Numbered from the stretch's first letter, positions 7,037-15,718 are shown. The stretch is DNA of 22,958 nt from CAZGUH01 sp964529005 (GCA_964529005.1 CAZGUH010000054.1:1-22958), one strand, 5' to 3'. Made by a program: numbers and translations. The notes: generated by a model from the sequence alone, not told the origin.

Positions 7037-7058
7037 GGCATCTGAAGGAACCGACTCC

Positions 7059-8213
7059 ATGGACTTCGCATTCAGCCCCGAGCAGGAGCTGCTCAAGGAG
7101 ACCGCACGCCGCTTCGTCGACAAGGTCTGCCCGCCCGAGAAGGCCAAGGAGTGGGACGAGGCGCACCACTACCCGCCGGAGCTGTTCGACGGCTTCTCCG
7201 AGCTGGGGTGGTTCGACCTGCCGTTCGCCGGCGACCGCGCCGGAACGGGGCGCGCCAACGTACTCGAATGCGTGCTGCTCGCCGAAGAGCTCGGGCGGGC
7301 GAGCCTCGACGTCGCCCAGTGCTACATCGTCACGCTGATCGCCGGGCTGTGCATCGACAAGTGGGGCACCGACCAGATGCGCTCGGAGCTGTTCCCCGAG
7401 CTGATGGCCGGGCGCCGGCGCCTCGCCATCGGGCTGTCGGAGCCGGACGCCGGCTCCGACGCCGCGGCGCTGCGCACGACCGCGGTCGACGACGGCGACC
7501 GGTGGATCGTCAACGGCCAGAAGATGTGGTGCACGGGCGCCGGTCTCCCGGGGACGCAGATCCTGTGCTACGTCCGCACGGACACCGACGGCCCGAAGCA
7601 TCGCGGCCTGTCGGTGCTGTTGATCGACCCGGAATCCCCGGGGGTCGAGCTGCGCAAGATCGGAACCCTCGCGCGCCACATCCTCGGCACCTACGAGGTC
7701 TACCTCGACAACGTCGAGGTGCCGAAGGAGAACCTCGTCGGCGACGTCAACCGCGGCTGGGAGGTGATGCTGTCGGGCATCGACGTCGAGCGGGTGCTGA
7801 TGAGCGGCAGCTACGTCGGCGTCGCGCAGGCGACGGTCGACGAGGCCCTCGAGTACGCCAAGCAGCGCCACGCGTTCGGCCGCCCGATCGGCGAGTTCCA
7901 GGCGCTGACCCATGCGCTCGCCGACATGCAGACCGAGGTCGACGCCGCTCGCCTGCTGTCGTACCGGGCGGCGTGGCTGTGCGCGACCGGGAAGGACTCG
8001 TCGCGCGCCGGCGCGATGGCGAAGCTCAAGGGATCGGAGACCTACGTCGCCGCCGCGCGCCTGGGCATGCAGATCTGCGCCGGGCACGGCTTCGCGACCG
8101 AGAGCGTGATGAGCTTCCGCTACCGGGAGTCGATCGTCGCGCCGATCTCCGGTGGCACGAGCCAGGTCCAGCGCAACGGCGTCGCCCGATCGATGGGCTT
8201 GCGCGGGTACTGA
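7059..8213 (+). CDS. Acyl-CoA dehydrogenase (second FadE-type paralogue)
   Basis: A 384-residue acyl-CoA dehydrogenase with GLSEPDAGSDAAAL, NGQKMWCTGAG, the helix segment AKQRHAFGRPIGEFQ, and a C-terminal GGTSQVQRNGVARSMGL. The YEGT-type glutamate is missing (ISGGT). Glu244 in IDVERVLMSG sits at the isovaleryl-/long-chain-type base position, so catalysis is expected. It starts at ATG 7059, with GAAGGA nine bases upstream. It is diverged from the dehydrogenase ending at 6443 and probably acts on a different intermediate, or forms part of a hetero-oligomer; both proteins keep a candidate base. It is followed 41 bases later by an acyl-CoA ligase in the same direction. Confidence 0.9.
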   Translation: MDFAFSPEQELLKETARRFVDKVCPPEKAKEWDEAHHYPPELFDGFSELGWFDLPFAGDRAGTGRANVLECVLLAEELGRASLDVAQCYIVTLIAGLCIDKWGTDQMRSELFPELMAGRRRLAIGLSEPDAGSDAAALRTTAVDDGDRWIVNGQKMWCTGAGLPGTQILCYVRTDTDGPKHRGLSVLLIDPESPGVELRKIGTLARHILGTYEVYLDNVEVPKENLVGDVNRGWEVMLSGIDVERVLMSGSYVGVAQATVDEALEYAKQRHAFGRPIGEFQALTHALADMQTEVDAARLLSYRAAWLCATGKDSSRAGAMAKLKGSETYVAAARLGMQICAGHGFATESVMSFRYRESIVAPISGGTSQVQRNGVARSMGLRGY

Positions 8214-8254
8214 GGCCGTCTTCCGCCGCCAGCCCATGCGACCATGGTGACGTG

Positions 8255-9748
8255 ATGGCCGCTGCGACGTCGTGGTCCGCGCTGCTGGCGCGGTGGCGCG
8301 ACCGCGACGAGATCGCTGTCCGCAGCTTCGACAGCGCCGCGTCGTGGAGCGGCCGCCGCTTCCTCGCCCGTGCAGCCGCCGCAGCCGAGCATCAGCGCCG
8401 ACTCGGACCCGGAGGCCCGGCGCCGGCGCTGATGGAGTCGTCGCCCGACGCGCTTGCCCGCATCGTCGGCGCGAGCACGACCGATCGCCCGTTCGCGCCG
8501 CTCTCGCCACGGCTGACGCCGGCGGAGCTGGCCGCGTGCATCAGCGCGCTCGGGGCCGGCGAGCTGTTCACCGATCCCGAATGGGAGCACATCGCCCGCG
8601 AGGTCGCCGCTCGCGCGGGCGTCGCGGTCGACGTGCTGGCGCCGCTCGACGACAGCGTCGACCTCGACGACGCCGCCGCAAGCGCGCTCGATCTCGACCG
8701 TCCGCCGGACTCGGTCGCCTTCGTTCTGCACACCAGCGGCACGACGGGAGCACCGAAGGCGGTGCCCTACCGCCACGGTCCGCTCGCCCACCGGGTGCGG
8801 ATCGTCGCCGGCCTGACCGGGATCGGCCCGGGCGCCGTGTACGCCACGATGTCGCCCCTGCATCACATCGCCGGCCTCGGCAACCTGTCGGTCGCGCTGG
8901 CCGCCGGCGCCACGGTGCTGCCGGTGCCACGTTTCAGCTGGGATGCCTGGCGCGCGATCGCCGCCGCCGGGGTCACCCACCTGCTGTGCGTCCCGACGGT
9001 GATCGAGATGCTGCTGGCCTCGGGCGATCTCCGCGTGCCGTCGCTGCGAGTGCTCCAGTACGGCGCGTCGCCGATCCACCCCGACACGGTGCGCCGCGTC
9101 ATCGACCTGCTGCCGGGTGTCGACCTGATCAACATGTTCGGCCAGACAGAAGGAAGCCCGATCACAGCCCTCACACCGCACGACCATCGGCGCGCCGTCA
9201 GCGAGGGCCGCGACGAGCTGCTCGCCTCCGTCGGCCGGCCGGTCGACGGCGCCGACGTGCGCGTCGACGCAGGTCCCGACGGCGTCGGCGAGGTGCTCGC
9301 CCGGGCGCCGCACGTGTTCCGCCACGACGACGACGGCTGGCTGCACACCGGCGACCTCGGGCGCTTCGACGGCGAGGGATATCTGTACCTCTCGGGCCGC
9401 CGCAGCGACATGATCATCCGCGGCGGCGAGAACGTGCATCCGCTGGAGGTCGAACACGTGATCGCGTCGCACCCGTCGGTGCGCGAAGCCGCCGTCGTCG
9501 GCATCCCTGATCAGCGGCTGGGCGAGTCGGTCGCGGCGTTCGTCGTCCCCGCCGACCCGGCTCGTGGCGTCGACCGCGAGGAGCTGCGGGCCTACGTGCG
9601 CGAGCGCCTCGCAGGCTTCAAGACGCCGAGCACCTGGATCACGCTGGCCGAGCTGCCCCGCAACGCGACCGGAAAGATCGCCCGGCGGCAGCTGCGCGGA
9701 ATGACCCCCGGCGCCGCCGGGGTAGGAGGTGAGCGTGAAGACACGTGA
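8255..9748 (+). CDS. Acyl-CoA ligase / AMP-dependent synthetase (ANL superfamily)
   Basis: A 497-residue AMP-forming ligase. Motifs: LHTSGTTGAPKAVPY beginning near residue 158, NMFGQTEGSP, DGWLHTGDLGRFD, SGRRSDMIIRGGENVHP, and Lys474 in NATGKIARRQ. The order and spacing are complete, so it should be active on a carboxylic acid of unknown type. ATG 8255 is preceded directly by an in-frame GTG (8252), and no clear Shine-Dalgarno is visible; translation may rely on coupling to the dehydrogenase 41 bases upstream. The long open frame upstream of 8252 is a shadow. Its 3' end overlaps the start of the small CBM48 gene. It is the second ligase of the region, so the cluster may process more than one acid. 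Confidence 0.88.
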   Translation: MAAATSWSALLARWRDRDEIAVRSFDSAASWSGRRFLARAAAAAEHQRRLGPGGPAPALMESSPDALARIVGASTTDRPFAPLSPRLTPAELAACISALGAGELFTDPEWEHIAREVAARAGVAVDVLAPLDDSVDLDDAAASALDLDRPPDSVAFVLHTSGTTGAPKAVPYRHGPLAHRVRIVAGLTGIGPGAVYATMSPLHHIAGLGNLSVALAAGATVLPVPRFSWDAWRAIAAAGVTHLLCVPTVIEMLLASGDLRVPSLRVLQYGASPIHPDTVRRVIDLLPGVDLINMFGQTEGSPITALTPHDHRRAVSEGRDELLASVGRPVDGADVRVDAGPDGVGEVLARAPHVFRHDDDGWLHTGDLGRFDGEGYLYLSGRRSDMIIRGGENVHPLEVEHVIASHPSVREAAVVGIPDQRLGESVAAFVVPADPARGVDREELRAYVRERLAGFKTPSTWITLAELPRNATGKIARRQLRGMTPGAAGVGGEREDT

Positions 9749-10163
9749 CACGCAGAAGGCGCCGGCGCCGCGCGAGGGCCGCCAGCGGACACCACGTGCA
9801 GCTCGTCCTGAGCCGCAAGAACCCGCCGGCGCCGCCGCGCCGGGCTCGCCGGGCGCAGCGCCGGATCCGCAGGGCGCTGAAACGGTGACGGTCACGTTCC
9901 GGCTGCCGCACGCCGTGATCGCCGACAGCGTGTGCGTCGTCGGCGAGTTCAACGATTGGTCGACGACGGCCAACGCGATGGAGCGCGACGGCGACGTGTT
10001 CGTCACCGACATCGCGCTCGCCCCGGGGCGCAGCTACCGCTACCGCTACCTGCTCGACGGCGAACGGTGGGAGAACGACTGGGCCGCGGACCGCTACGTG
10101 CCCAACGAGTACGGCGGGGACGACTCGGTCATCGACCTCACCGAGGCAGGCGGCAGGATCTGA
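9735..10163 (+). CDS. Small CBM48 / isoamylase early-set domain protein
   Basis: About 142 residues. The first 48 or so are Ala/Pro/Arg/Gln-rich and look disordered. The remainder is a CBM48/AMPK glycogen-binding-type early-set domain: TFRLPHAVIADSVCVVGEFNDW, the tandem YRYRYLLDG, and NDWAADRYVPNEYGGDDSVI. Such domains usually accompany glycogen-branching or debranching enzymes; here the protein is only the domain, so it may be a carbohydrate-binding adaptor. AGGAGG at 9724-9729 sits 5 bases before GTG 9735 and overlaps GTG 9729, so 9735 is the better start. It overlaps the 3' end of the ligase gene by 14 bases, although a functional link between the two is not obvious. Confidence 0.82.
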   Translation: MKTRDTQKAPAPREGRQRTPRAARPEPQEPAGAAAPGSPGAAPDPQGAETVTVTFRLPHAVIADSVCVVGEFNDWSTTANAMERDGDVFVTDIALAPGRSYRYRYLLDGERWENDWAADRYVPNEYGGDDSVIDLTEAGGRI

Positions 10164-10205
10164 CCCTGTCCGACCTGCTTCTGACCGTGCCCCAGCTGCG
10201 ACCGC

Positions 10206-11276
10206 TCAGGGCCGTGAGGACGGCTGCTCGCGGCGGTCACCATCCGGCGGCGGCCACGGAGATCTCGACGACTCCGCTGCCGTGTCGGTCGCCTCGCCGA
10301 CGGTGTCGGCAGCGTGCGCCTCACGGGCGCCGAGCGGCCGTGGCTCGTCCGTGGTCGTGTCGTGCACGGTCTGCCGTTCGAGCTCCGCGTTGAGCTCTGC
10401 GCCGAGGATCACACCGAGGGCGCCGATGAACAGCCAGAGCATCACCACGACCACGACACCCAGCGATCCGTAGGTCTCGTTGTACTTGCCGAAGTTCGCG
10501 GCATACACCGAGAACAGCGCGGAGCCAGCGAGCCAGATCACCGCGGCGAGGATCGAACCCGGCGTCGCCCACGCCCAGCGCGGCTCTTGCCTGTCGGGCG
10601 CGTAGCGGTACAGCACGGCGATCGCGACCAGCACCGCGGCCAGCAGCACGACCCAGCGCACCACGCCGATGACGAGGCGTCCCGCGTCCCCCAGCCCGGT
10701 GCTGGCGACGATGGACGGCAGCAGCGCGATGACGACGAAGGACACCACCACGAACACGATCGCCCCGAGCGTCATCGCCAGCGACAGCGCCCGCCTGCGC
10801 AGGAAGCCGCGGGTCTCCTCCTCGTCGTAGGCGACGTTGACGGCCTCGATGAGGTGCGACATCCCGCTCGACGCCGACCACAGGGCGACCGCGAGACCGG
10901 CGACGATGGCGATCATCGACGTCCGCCCCGACGAATCCTGGATCGAGCGGAGTTGGGACTCGACGAGATCACGCACCTCCGACGGCGCGGCGGCGAGCGC
11001 GTCACCGACCTGGCGGGTGATGTCGTCGGGGTCGGCGACGACGCCGTAGATCGTGATCAGCGCGACCAGCGCGGGGACCATCGCCAGGAGGCCGTAGAAC
11101 GCGACGCCGGCCGCGAGCAGCGGGGCGTGATCGGCCTTCGTCTCGCGCCGGGTGCGCACGAGCACGTCCTTCCACCCGCGCTTGGGGATCTCCGTCGGAA
11201 CGGTCGCGTCGCGGCCACGCTGGCGGCTGCGCTCTCGGTGCCGTTCTTCCCATCTGCCTGCTGCGACGTTGGACAC
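10206..11276 (-). CDS. YihY/BrkB family inner-membrane protein
   Basis: A 356-residue membrane protein of the YihY/virulence-factor BrkB family. After a charged N-terminal tail (to about 45) come about six hydrophobic segments, including LLAAGVAFYGLLAMVPALVA, IAIVAGLAVALWSASSGM, a long VIALLP-containing segment, and LGVVVVVMLWLFIGALGVIL followed by GAELNAELER, which is characteristic of the family. The C-terminal 50 residues are polar and disordered. The biochemical role of the family is not settled; the old label ribonuclease BN is wrong for it. The GTG start at 11276 has no good ribosome binding site. It lies 49 bases downstream of the antiporter gene on the same strand and is probably co-transcribed with it. 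Confidence 0.85.
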   Translation of the reverse strand: MSNVAAGRWEERHRERSRQRGRDATVPTEIPKRGWKDVLVRTRRETKADHAPLLAAGVAFYGLLAMVPALVALITIYGVVADPDDITRQVGDALAAAPSEVRDLVESQLRSIQDSSGRTSMIAIVAGLAVALWSASSGMSHLIEAVNVAYDEEETRGFLRRRALSLAMTLGAIVFVVVSFVVIALLPSIVASTGLGDAGRLVIGVVRWVVLLAAVLVAIAVLYRYAPDRQEPRWAWATPGSILAAVIWLAGSALFSVYAANFGKYNETYGSLGVVVVVMLWLFIGALGVILGAELNAELERQTVHDTTTDEPRPLGAREAHAADTVGEATDTAAESSRSPWPPPDGDRREQPSSRP

Positions 11277-11325
11277 GACGCGACGCGTACCCGGATCGCG
11301 CGGACCCGAGCCGCGGTCGGCCGGC

Positions 11326-13557
11326 CTATTCGACGGTCACGGGCGCCGCGGCCTCGGCCGCGTCGAGCAACACGCCGAGGCTGGAACGCTCTTCCCGGTG
11401 CGGATCAGGTGCGACGAGCACGAGCGGCACCCCGAAGCGCTCGGCGTCAGGTCGGGCGCGCTCGATCGGTTGCAGGCCTTCGGGCGCCGAGAACGCCCGC
11501 ACGATCAGCGGAGCGTCCTTCGCCGCGGCCGCCCCCTCGATCGTGTCGAGGCCCGCCTCGACCGTCACGCCCGGACGGTGCAAGCGTGCCAGGCGGTCCA
11601 ACACCGGCCGGTAGCGCTCCCCCGCCCGTGCGGCCGGCCCGGCGCCGACGACGATCGGCCCGGCCGAGCCCGCCAGCGCGAAGCGCACCGCGGCTTCGAA
11701 GCTGGCCTCGCCGGGCAGCCCCGTCCCGGCTTCGACGACCGGCCCCCCAGTGCGCACCGGCGCGTCGAGCCGCGGCTTCGGCGCGACGACGACGAAGATG
11801 TCCGCGGGGCTGTCGGCGATCAGCCGGTCAACGATCGCGACCCACGCGGGATCGTCGCGGCGGTCGCCGACGACCAGGGCGTGGGCGCCGAGGTCGCGGG
11901 CGCGCTCGGCGATGTCGGACGCGAGATCGGTGCTGCGCTGCGACTGCGAGACGACCGACAGCCCGCGGGCTTGGACGATGCGCTCGAGGTCGCGCAGCGA
12001 GTCCAGCTCGGAGGCGATGGCGTCGAGCACGCGGTTCATCGCCTTGCTCTCGATCTCGGCCTGCTTCTTGAACGCGACCAGCACGACCTCCGCCGGCTGC
12101 TCCGATGCCGCCAGCTCGGTCGCCACCTCGACGAGCGGCCGCGCGGTCGCGGGGTCGTCGATGGCGACGACGACGCGGTAGAAGATCGACGACTCGAGGT
12201 CGGAACGCTCCGCTTCGGTGAGGTCGCGATCGACCATGCGCGCCGCGTACGCCATGGCAGGCGTCGGGCCCTCGTCGGCGAGCCCCGCCTCCTCGGCGGC
12301 CGTCATCTCCGCGCGCAGCGGCCCGAGCGCCCGCACCATCATCGGCCCGGCGAGGATCGAGGTGACGATGGCCATCACGACCAGCGCGACGAACACCTCC
12401 TCGTCGATGATGCCCGCTTGCAGACCGGTGGCGGCGAGGATGATGCCCGTCGCCCCGCGCGCGTTGAGCCCCCACGCCATCGCCCACGCCTCCCGCCCGA
12501 TCGGCAGCCCCGCGGCGCGCACGCCGAGGACCACCGAGATGAGCTTCGCGCCCAGCGCGACGGCGATGACGGTGAACACGAGCATCGGATCGAAGGAGTC
12601 GATGAAGTCGGTGCGCAGCGCCATCGACACGAAGTAGAGCGGGGCGAGGAAGCCGACCGCGACGTGGGTGAGCGACTTGTGACCGGTCGCGCCGACGCCC
12701 GACGCCACACCGCTGAACGCCACCCCGGCGAGGAACGCTCCGAGGAACGCCTGCACGCCGATCGCCTCGCTGGCCGCCGACACCGCGATCACCACGAGCG
12801 CGACGACCGCGACGTACCCGTTCGGCCAGGCGAGGTGGCGGCGGGCGAGCTCGACGATGCGCGGCGCCAGCCAGCGCACTCCGCCCAGCACGACGACGAA
12901 CAGCAGCCCCACCAGCAGGAGGTCGATGGCGAGGCCGCGGTCGCTGCTCGCCTCACCGCCTGCTGTGACCGATCCGAGGATGATCGCGTACAGCGTCCAA
13001 TTGACGAGGTCGTCGACCACGGTCGCGGTCATCATCACCGTGGCGATGCGGCTGCGCATCATCCCCAGGTCGAGCAGGATGCGGGCAAGGACGGGGTTCG
13101 CCGAGTTCGACAGGTTCATGCCGATGAACGCAGCGAACGGCAAACGGCCGATGCCCACCGATTCGCCCCACATCGACATCGGCGTGATGTAGACCACGCC
13201 GATGCCGATGCTGATCGGCAGCAACGTTCCGACGAGCCCGATGATCAAGCTGCGACGGCCGAGCGTCTTGACGTCGGTGAGATCGACCTCTGATCCCGCG
13301 ACGTACAGGAAGAACAGCATCCCGATCTTGATGAAGTCGTTGCGCGTGCTGTCGACGAGATCGCCCTTGTCGAACAGCCAGTCGTAGACGTCCGGCGCGA
13401 GCGAACCGAGGATGGTGACGCCGATGACGATGCCGGCCGCCATCTCACCGACGACCGACGGCTGCTTCAGCTTGCGCATCACGAAGCCGAGGGCCACACC
13501 TGCGAAGAGCATCACGCCGAGCTGGGTCAGCATGTCCACGAGCTGGGCGGACGTCAT
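11326..13557 (-). CDS. CPA2-type cation:proton antiporter with C-terminal UspA-like region
   Basis: A 743-residue protein. Residues 1 to about 400 are a Na+/H+-exchanger (Kef/CPA2) domain with many membrane segments; recognisable parts are QPSVVGEMAAGIVIG, the Asn/Ser-rich GMNLSNSANPVLARILLDLG, the acidic VVDDLVNW and GLNARGATGIILA. From about residue 459 (FYRVVVAIDDP) a cytoplasmic universal-stress-protein-like region follows, with ALVVGDRRDD as a possible nucleotide loop. The last 150 residues may be a second, degenerate copy. Such tails usually sense nucleotides or stress. The start is ATG 13557: a TACAAT element ends 10 bases upstream and there is no Shine-Dalgarno, so the mRNA may be leaderless. 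The 5' extension of the open frame to 13953 runs through the divergent gene and is not coding. Confidence 0.88.
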   Translation of the reverse strand: MTSAQLVDMLTQLGVMLFAGVALGFVMRKLKQPSVVGEMAAGIVIGVTILGSLAPDVYDWLFDKGDLVDSTRNDFIKIGMLFFLYVAGSEVDLTDVKTLGRRSLIIGLVGTLLPISIGIGVVYITPMSMWGESVGIGRLPFAAFIGMNLSNSANPVLARILLDLGMMRSRIATVMMTATVVDDLVNWTLYAIILGSVTAGGEASSDRGLAIDLLLVGLLFVVVLGGVRWLAPRIVELARRHLAWPNGYVAVVALVVIAVSAASEAIGVQAFLGAFLAGVAFSGVASGVGATGHKSLTHVAVGFLAPLYFVSMALRTDFIDSFDPMLVFTVIAVALGAKLISVVLGVRAAGLPIGREAWAMAWGLNARGATGIILAATGLQAGIIDEEVFVALVVMAIVTSILAGPMMVRALGPLRAEMTAAEEAGLADEGPTPAMAYAARMVDRDLTEAERSDLESSIFYRVVVAIDDPATARPLVEVATELAASEQPAEVVLVAFKKQAEIESKAMNRVLDAIASELDSLRDLERIVQARGLSVVSQSQRSTDLASDIAERARDLGAHALVVGDRRDDPAWVAIVDRLIADSPADIFVVVAPKPRLDAPVRTGGPVVEAGTGLPGEASFEAAVRFALAGSAGPIVVGAGPAARAGERYRPVLDRLARLHRPGVTVEAGLDTIEGAAAAKDAPLIVRAFSAPEGLQPIERARPDAERFGVPLVLVAPDPHREERSSLGVLLDAAEAAAPVTVE

Positions 13558-13566
13558 AGGGCGGCG

Positions 13567-13572
13567 ATTGTA
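13567..13572 (-). promoter_or_regulatory. -10 element of the antiporter gene
   Basis: On the minus strand the hexamer is TACAAT, one mismatch from TATAAT, with 9 bases between it and the ATG at 13557. Transcription would start at or within two or three bases of the start codon. No clear -35 is visible. Confidence 0.45.
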
Positions 13573-13611
13573 CGCCCAAAGGGGTCTCCGCCCGTGATGC
13601 GCTGAGCTGCC

Positions 13612-13617
13612 TACGCT
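13612..13617 (+). promoter_or_regulatory. -10 element (TACGCT) of the DUF1697 gene, leaderless arrangement
   Basis: TACGCT fits TANNNT and lies exactly 7 bases before GTG 13625, so the first transcribed base would be the G of the start codon. No ribosome binding site is present. Confidence 0.45.
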
Positions 13618-13624
13618 GGCGCTC

Positions 13625-14170
13625 GTGGATCGGCAGCGATACGTCGCGCTGCTGCGCGGCATCAACGTCGGAGGGCGCAACCTCGTCCCGATGACCGCGC
13701 TGCGCGCCGCCTTCGAAGAGAGCGGTCTCGACGACGTGCGCACGTACATCCAGTCCGGCAACGTGCTGTTCAGGACCGCCGAACCGGCTGCGACGCTCGA
13801 GGACAGGATCGAGGAAGCCCTCGAGGCGCGCTTCGCGACCCGCCTGGTGGTCGTCGTCCGCTCGCACGCCCAGCTGCGCTCGATCGTCACGTCGGCGCCC
13901 GCCGGCTTCGGCGCCCGGCCGGACACGTTCCACTCCGACGTCATCTTCCTCAAGTCGCCGCTCAGCGCACGTGAGGCGATGAAGGCGCTCGACCTGCGCG
14001 AGGGCGTCGACCAGGCTTGGCCCGGCCGCGGCGTGGTCTACTTCGCGCGGCTCAGCGAGCGGCTGAGCGCCAGCCGGCTGTCGCGCGTGACCGCCCGCCG
14101 CGAGTACCAGCGGATGACGATCCGCAGCTGGACGACGACCACGAAGCTGCTCGCGCTCGCCGACGGCTGA
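13625..14170 (+). CDS. DUF1697 domain-containing protein
   Basis: A 181-residue cytoplasmic protein that is a full-length DUF1697 member. The family hallmark is at the N-terminus: YVALLRGINVGGRNLVPM, followed by the helix LRAAFEESGLDDVRTYIQSG and NVLF. The middle has the conserved DVIFLK, and the C-terminus has YFARLSERLSASRLSR with an RMTIRSWTTTTKL ending. The molecular function of the family is not known to me. The GTG at 13625 directly follows a TACGCT -10 element by 7 bases, which suggests a leaderless mRNA. It is divergent from the antiporter gene with only 67 bases between starts. Confidence 0.88.
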   Translation: MDRQRYVALLRGINVGGRNLVPMTALRAAFEESGLDDVRTYIQSGNVLFRTAEPAATLEDRIEEALEARFATRLVVVVRSHAQLRSIVTSAPAGFGARPDTFHSDVIFLKSPLSAREAMKALDLREGVDQAWPGRGVVYFARLSERLSASRLSRVTARREYQRMTIRSWTTTTKLLALADG

Positions 14171-14231
14171 CCGACCGACGGGCGCGGCACGCGAAGGACC
14201 GCCGCCGACCCATGCCCAACGGCCAGCTTTC

Positions 14232-14258
14232 GTCAAACACGCGGCGACCGTGTTTGGC
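14232..14258. repeat. Inverted repeat between DUF1697 and the SGNH lipoprotein gene
   Basis: CAAACACG (14234-14241) and CGTGTTTG (14249-14256) are perfect complements around a 7-base centre, and the stem extends two more pairs outward (one G-T). It lies 61 bases after the DUF1697 stop and 29 before the lipoprotein start. It could be a terminator for the first gene (no T-tract follows) or an operator for the second. It is the longest AT-containing palindrome in this interval. Confidence 0.45.
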
Positions 14259-14287
14259 CGACCGGGCGGAAGGCAACGACCCGCTGC

Positions 14288-15214
14288 ATGAGGCTCCCCC
14301 GTGTGGCCGCGGTGGCGATCGCCGCAGCGATCCTCATCGCATGCGGCTCCGACGACGACGGCGACGGCGGCCATGGCAGCGAGCGTGCCGTCGACACCGC
14401 CGCGACGCGGGTCGCGGCCGGCGCGGCGGAACCGTCGGTGCCATCGCCGACGACGTCACCGCCCACGACGAGCGCGCCCGCGCCGGCCGAGTCGACCACC
14501 GCGCCCCCACCGCCGGGCGCCACCGCCCCGCCCACGACGCTGCTGCCCGCCCCGCCCCGGGTGCTCCTGGTCGGCGACTCGACGCTCCTCGCGGTCGGCG
14601 AGTACGGCGCCCTTGTCGCGCTGGGCGGGATGGATCCGGTGTACGAGGCGGCCTCGTGCCGCGCGCTCGGACAGCCGTCGTGCGGCGACGATCCGCCGAC
14701 CAATTCCGTGACCGTCATCGACAGCGTCGAGGGAGCGGTCGACGTCGTCGTGATCATGGCGGGCTACGACGAGTGGTACACGACGTTCGCCGACAGCTTC
14801 GACCAGGTCGTCGCGTCAGCCCGGGCGAAGGGCGCGAAACGCGTCGTGTGGCTCACGTATCCAGAGGGCGTCGACTACCGCCTTCCCGACGAGCGGCAGG
14901 CCAACGAGTCCCTGGTCAACATGAACCAGATCATGCGCGAGAAGGTCGCCAGCGGCGCGTTTCCCGATGTCGTGATCGCCGACTGGTTCGCCTACAGCGC
15001 GCCGACGCAGGGTTGGTACTCGGACGACGACATCCACCTCAGCAGGACCGGAGCGTTCGGCGTCGCCGACTACATCAGCCGCAAGATCGCGTTCCTCGGC
15101 GGACAGCCGTGCCCGGCGCCGCGCGAGCCGGGCCAGGCGCCGGAGGCGCCGTGCCCCGATCCCGACGTGGCCGGCCCGGTGCCCGACGTCGTCGCGCTCT
15201 ACGTGCCGGCCTGA
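14288..15214 (+). CDS. Secreted SGNH/GDSL-hydrolase lipoprotein
   Basis: A 308-residue predicted lipoprotein. The signal peptide MRLPRVAAVAIAAAILIAC ends in a lipobox with Cys19, followed by an acidic stretch and a Pro/Thr/Ala-rich linker to about residue 88. The SGNH hydrolase domain follows: block I VLLVGDSTLL with nucleophile Ser98, a block III-like VIMAGYDEWY, and block V DDIHLSRTGA with Asp247 and His250 as the other triad members. It should be an extracytoplasmic esterase or acyltransferase-type hydrolase acting at the cell envelope; the substrate is unknown. The only purine-rich site (GGAAGG) is 14 bases upstream, longer than ideal. It converges on the flavin-barrel gene. Confidence 0.85.
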   Translation: MRLPRVAAVAIAAAILIACGSDDDGDGGHGSERAVDTAATRVAAGAAEPSVPSPTTSPPTTSAPAPAESTTAPPPPGATAPPTTLLPAPPRVLLVGDSTLLAVGEYGALVALGGMDPVYEAASCRALGQPSCGDDPPTNSVTVIDSVEGAVDVVVIMAGYDEWYTTFADSFDQVVASARAKGAKRVVWLTYPEGVDYRLPDERQANESLVNMNQIMREKVASGAFPDVVIADWFAYSAPTQGWYSDDDIHLSRTGAFGVADYISRKIAFLGGQPCPAPREPGQAPEAPCPDPDVAGPVPDVVALYVPA

Positions 15215-15244
15215 CCGGCGGAGCGAGCGGGCGGTCAGCCGCCC
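15205..15244. terminator. Two short GC hairpins at a convergent gene junction
   Basis: GCCGG-CCTGA-CCGGC (15205-15219) holds the TGA of the lipoprotein gene in its loop. GGGCGG-TCAG-CCGCCC (15229-15244) holds the stop (TCA) of the minus-strand gene in its loop. Each would form at the 3' end of one mRNA. The stems are only 5 and 6 bp with no T-tract, so the terminator call rests on position. Confidence 0.4.
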
Positions 15245-15711
15245 AGCTTGCGGAAGTCCCAGCTCACGATCTTGTGCGGGGTGAGCCGCATCCACGCGTG
15301 CCGCCCGTCGTGGGCGAGTTCATCGCGCGAGGTGTACTTGCGGGCGTAGATCCGCTCGACCTCGTCGAGCTCGGGGCACGGCTCGCCGGTGCGCGGCACC
15401 TCTCCGACGACCGACACGGTCCCGGTGAGTTGGACGCCGCGCAGCTCGCCGTAGTCGTGACCGGCGTCGACGATGACGTTCACCCGCGGATCGCGGCTGA
15501 GGTTCGTCCAGCGCTGGCTCTTCACGATCGACGAGAGCCACAGCGAACTCCCGTCCCATGCGAACCACAGCGGGCTGACGTGCGGAAACCCGGTGGAGCC
15601 GATCGTGGCCACGCGGCACAGCGGCTCCGCGGCGAGGAACTCGTCGAGCTCGCTCGTCGACATCGCGATGCGCCGCCCGCGCCGCTGGCGCCCTGTCGCT
15701 TCCTCTGACAT
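15235..15711 (-). CDS. Pyridoxamine-5'-phosphate oxidase-like (flavin/F420 split-barrel) protein
   Basis: A 158-residue split-barrel protein of the PNPOx-like superfamily. Typical segments are EPLCRVATIGSTGFPHVSP and LWFAWDGSSLWLSS near the N-terminus, SQRWTNLSRDPRVNVIVD, LRGVQLTGTVSVVGE, and the C-terminal RLTPHKIVSWDFRKLGG. Actinobacterial members often bind F420 or FMN and reduce small molecules; I cannot assign cofactor or substrate from sequence. ATG 15711 is 7 bases after TACGGT on the same strand, which suggests a leaderless transcript; Met17 (15663) is an alternative start. It converges on the lipoprotein gene and is divergent from the phosphopantetheinyl transferase gene. Confidence 0.82.
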   Translation of the reverse strand: MSEEATGRQRRGRRIAMSTSELDEFLAAEPLCRVATIGSTGFPHVSPLWFAWDGSSLWLSSIVKSQRWTNLSRDPRVNVIVDAGHDYGELRGVQLTGTVSVVGEVPRTGEPCPELDEVERIYARKYTSRDELAHDGRHAWMRLTPHKIVSWDFRKLGG

Positions 15712-15718
15712 GGTTCGC

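Noticed and set aside
11152..13293. 713-codon plus-strand open frame opposite the antiporter
   Set aside because: Composition is His/Arg/Asp-rich shadow of the membrane-protein gene on the other strand.
13558..13953. 132-residue N-terminal extension of the antiporter
   Set aside because: It runs antisense through the DUF1697 gene and lacks membrane-protein character; the antiporter fold begins at the Met at 13557.
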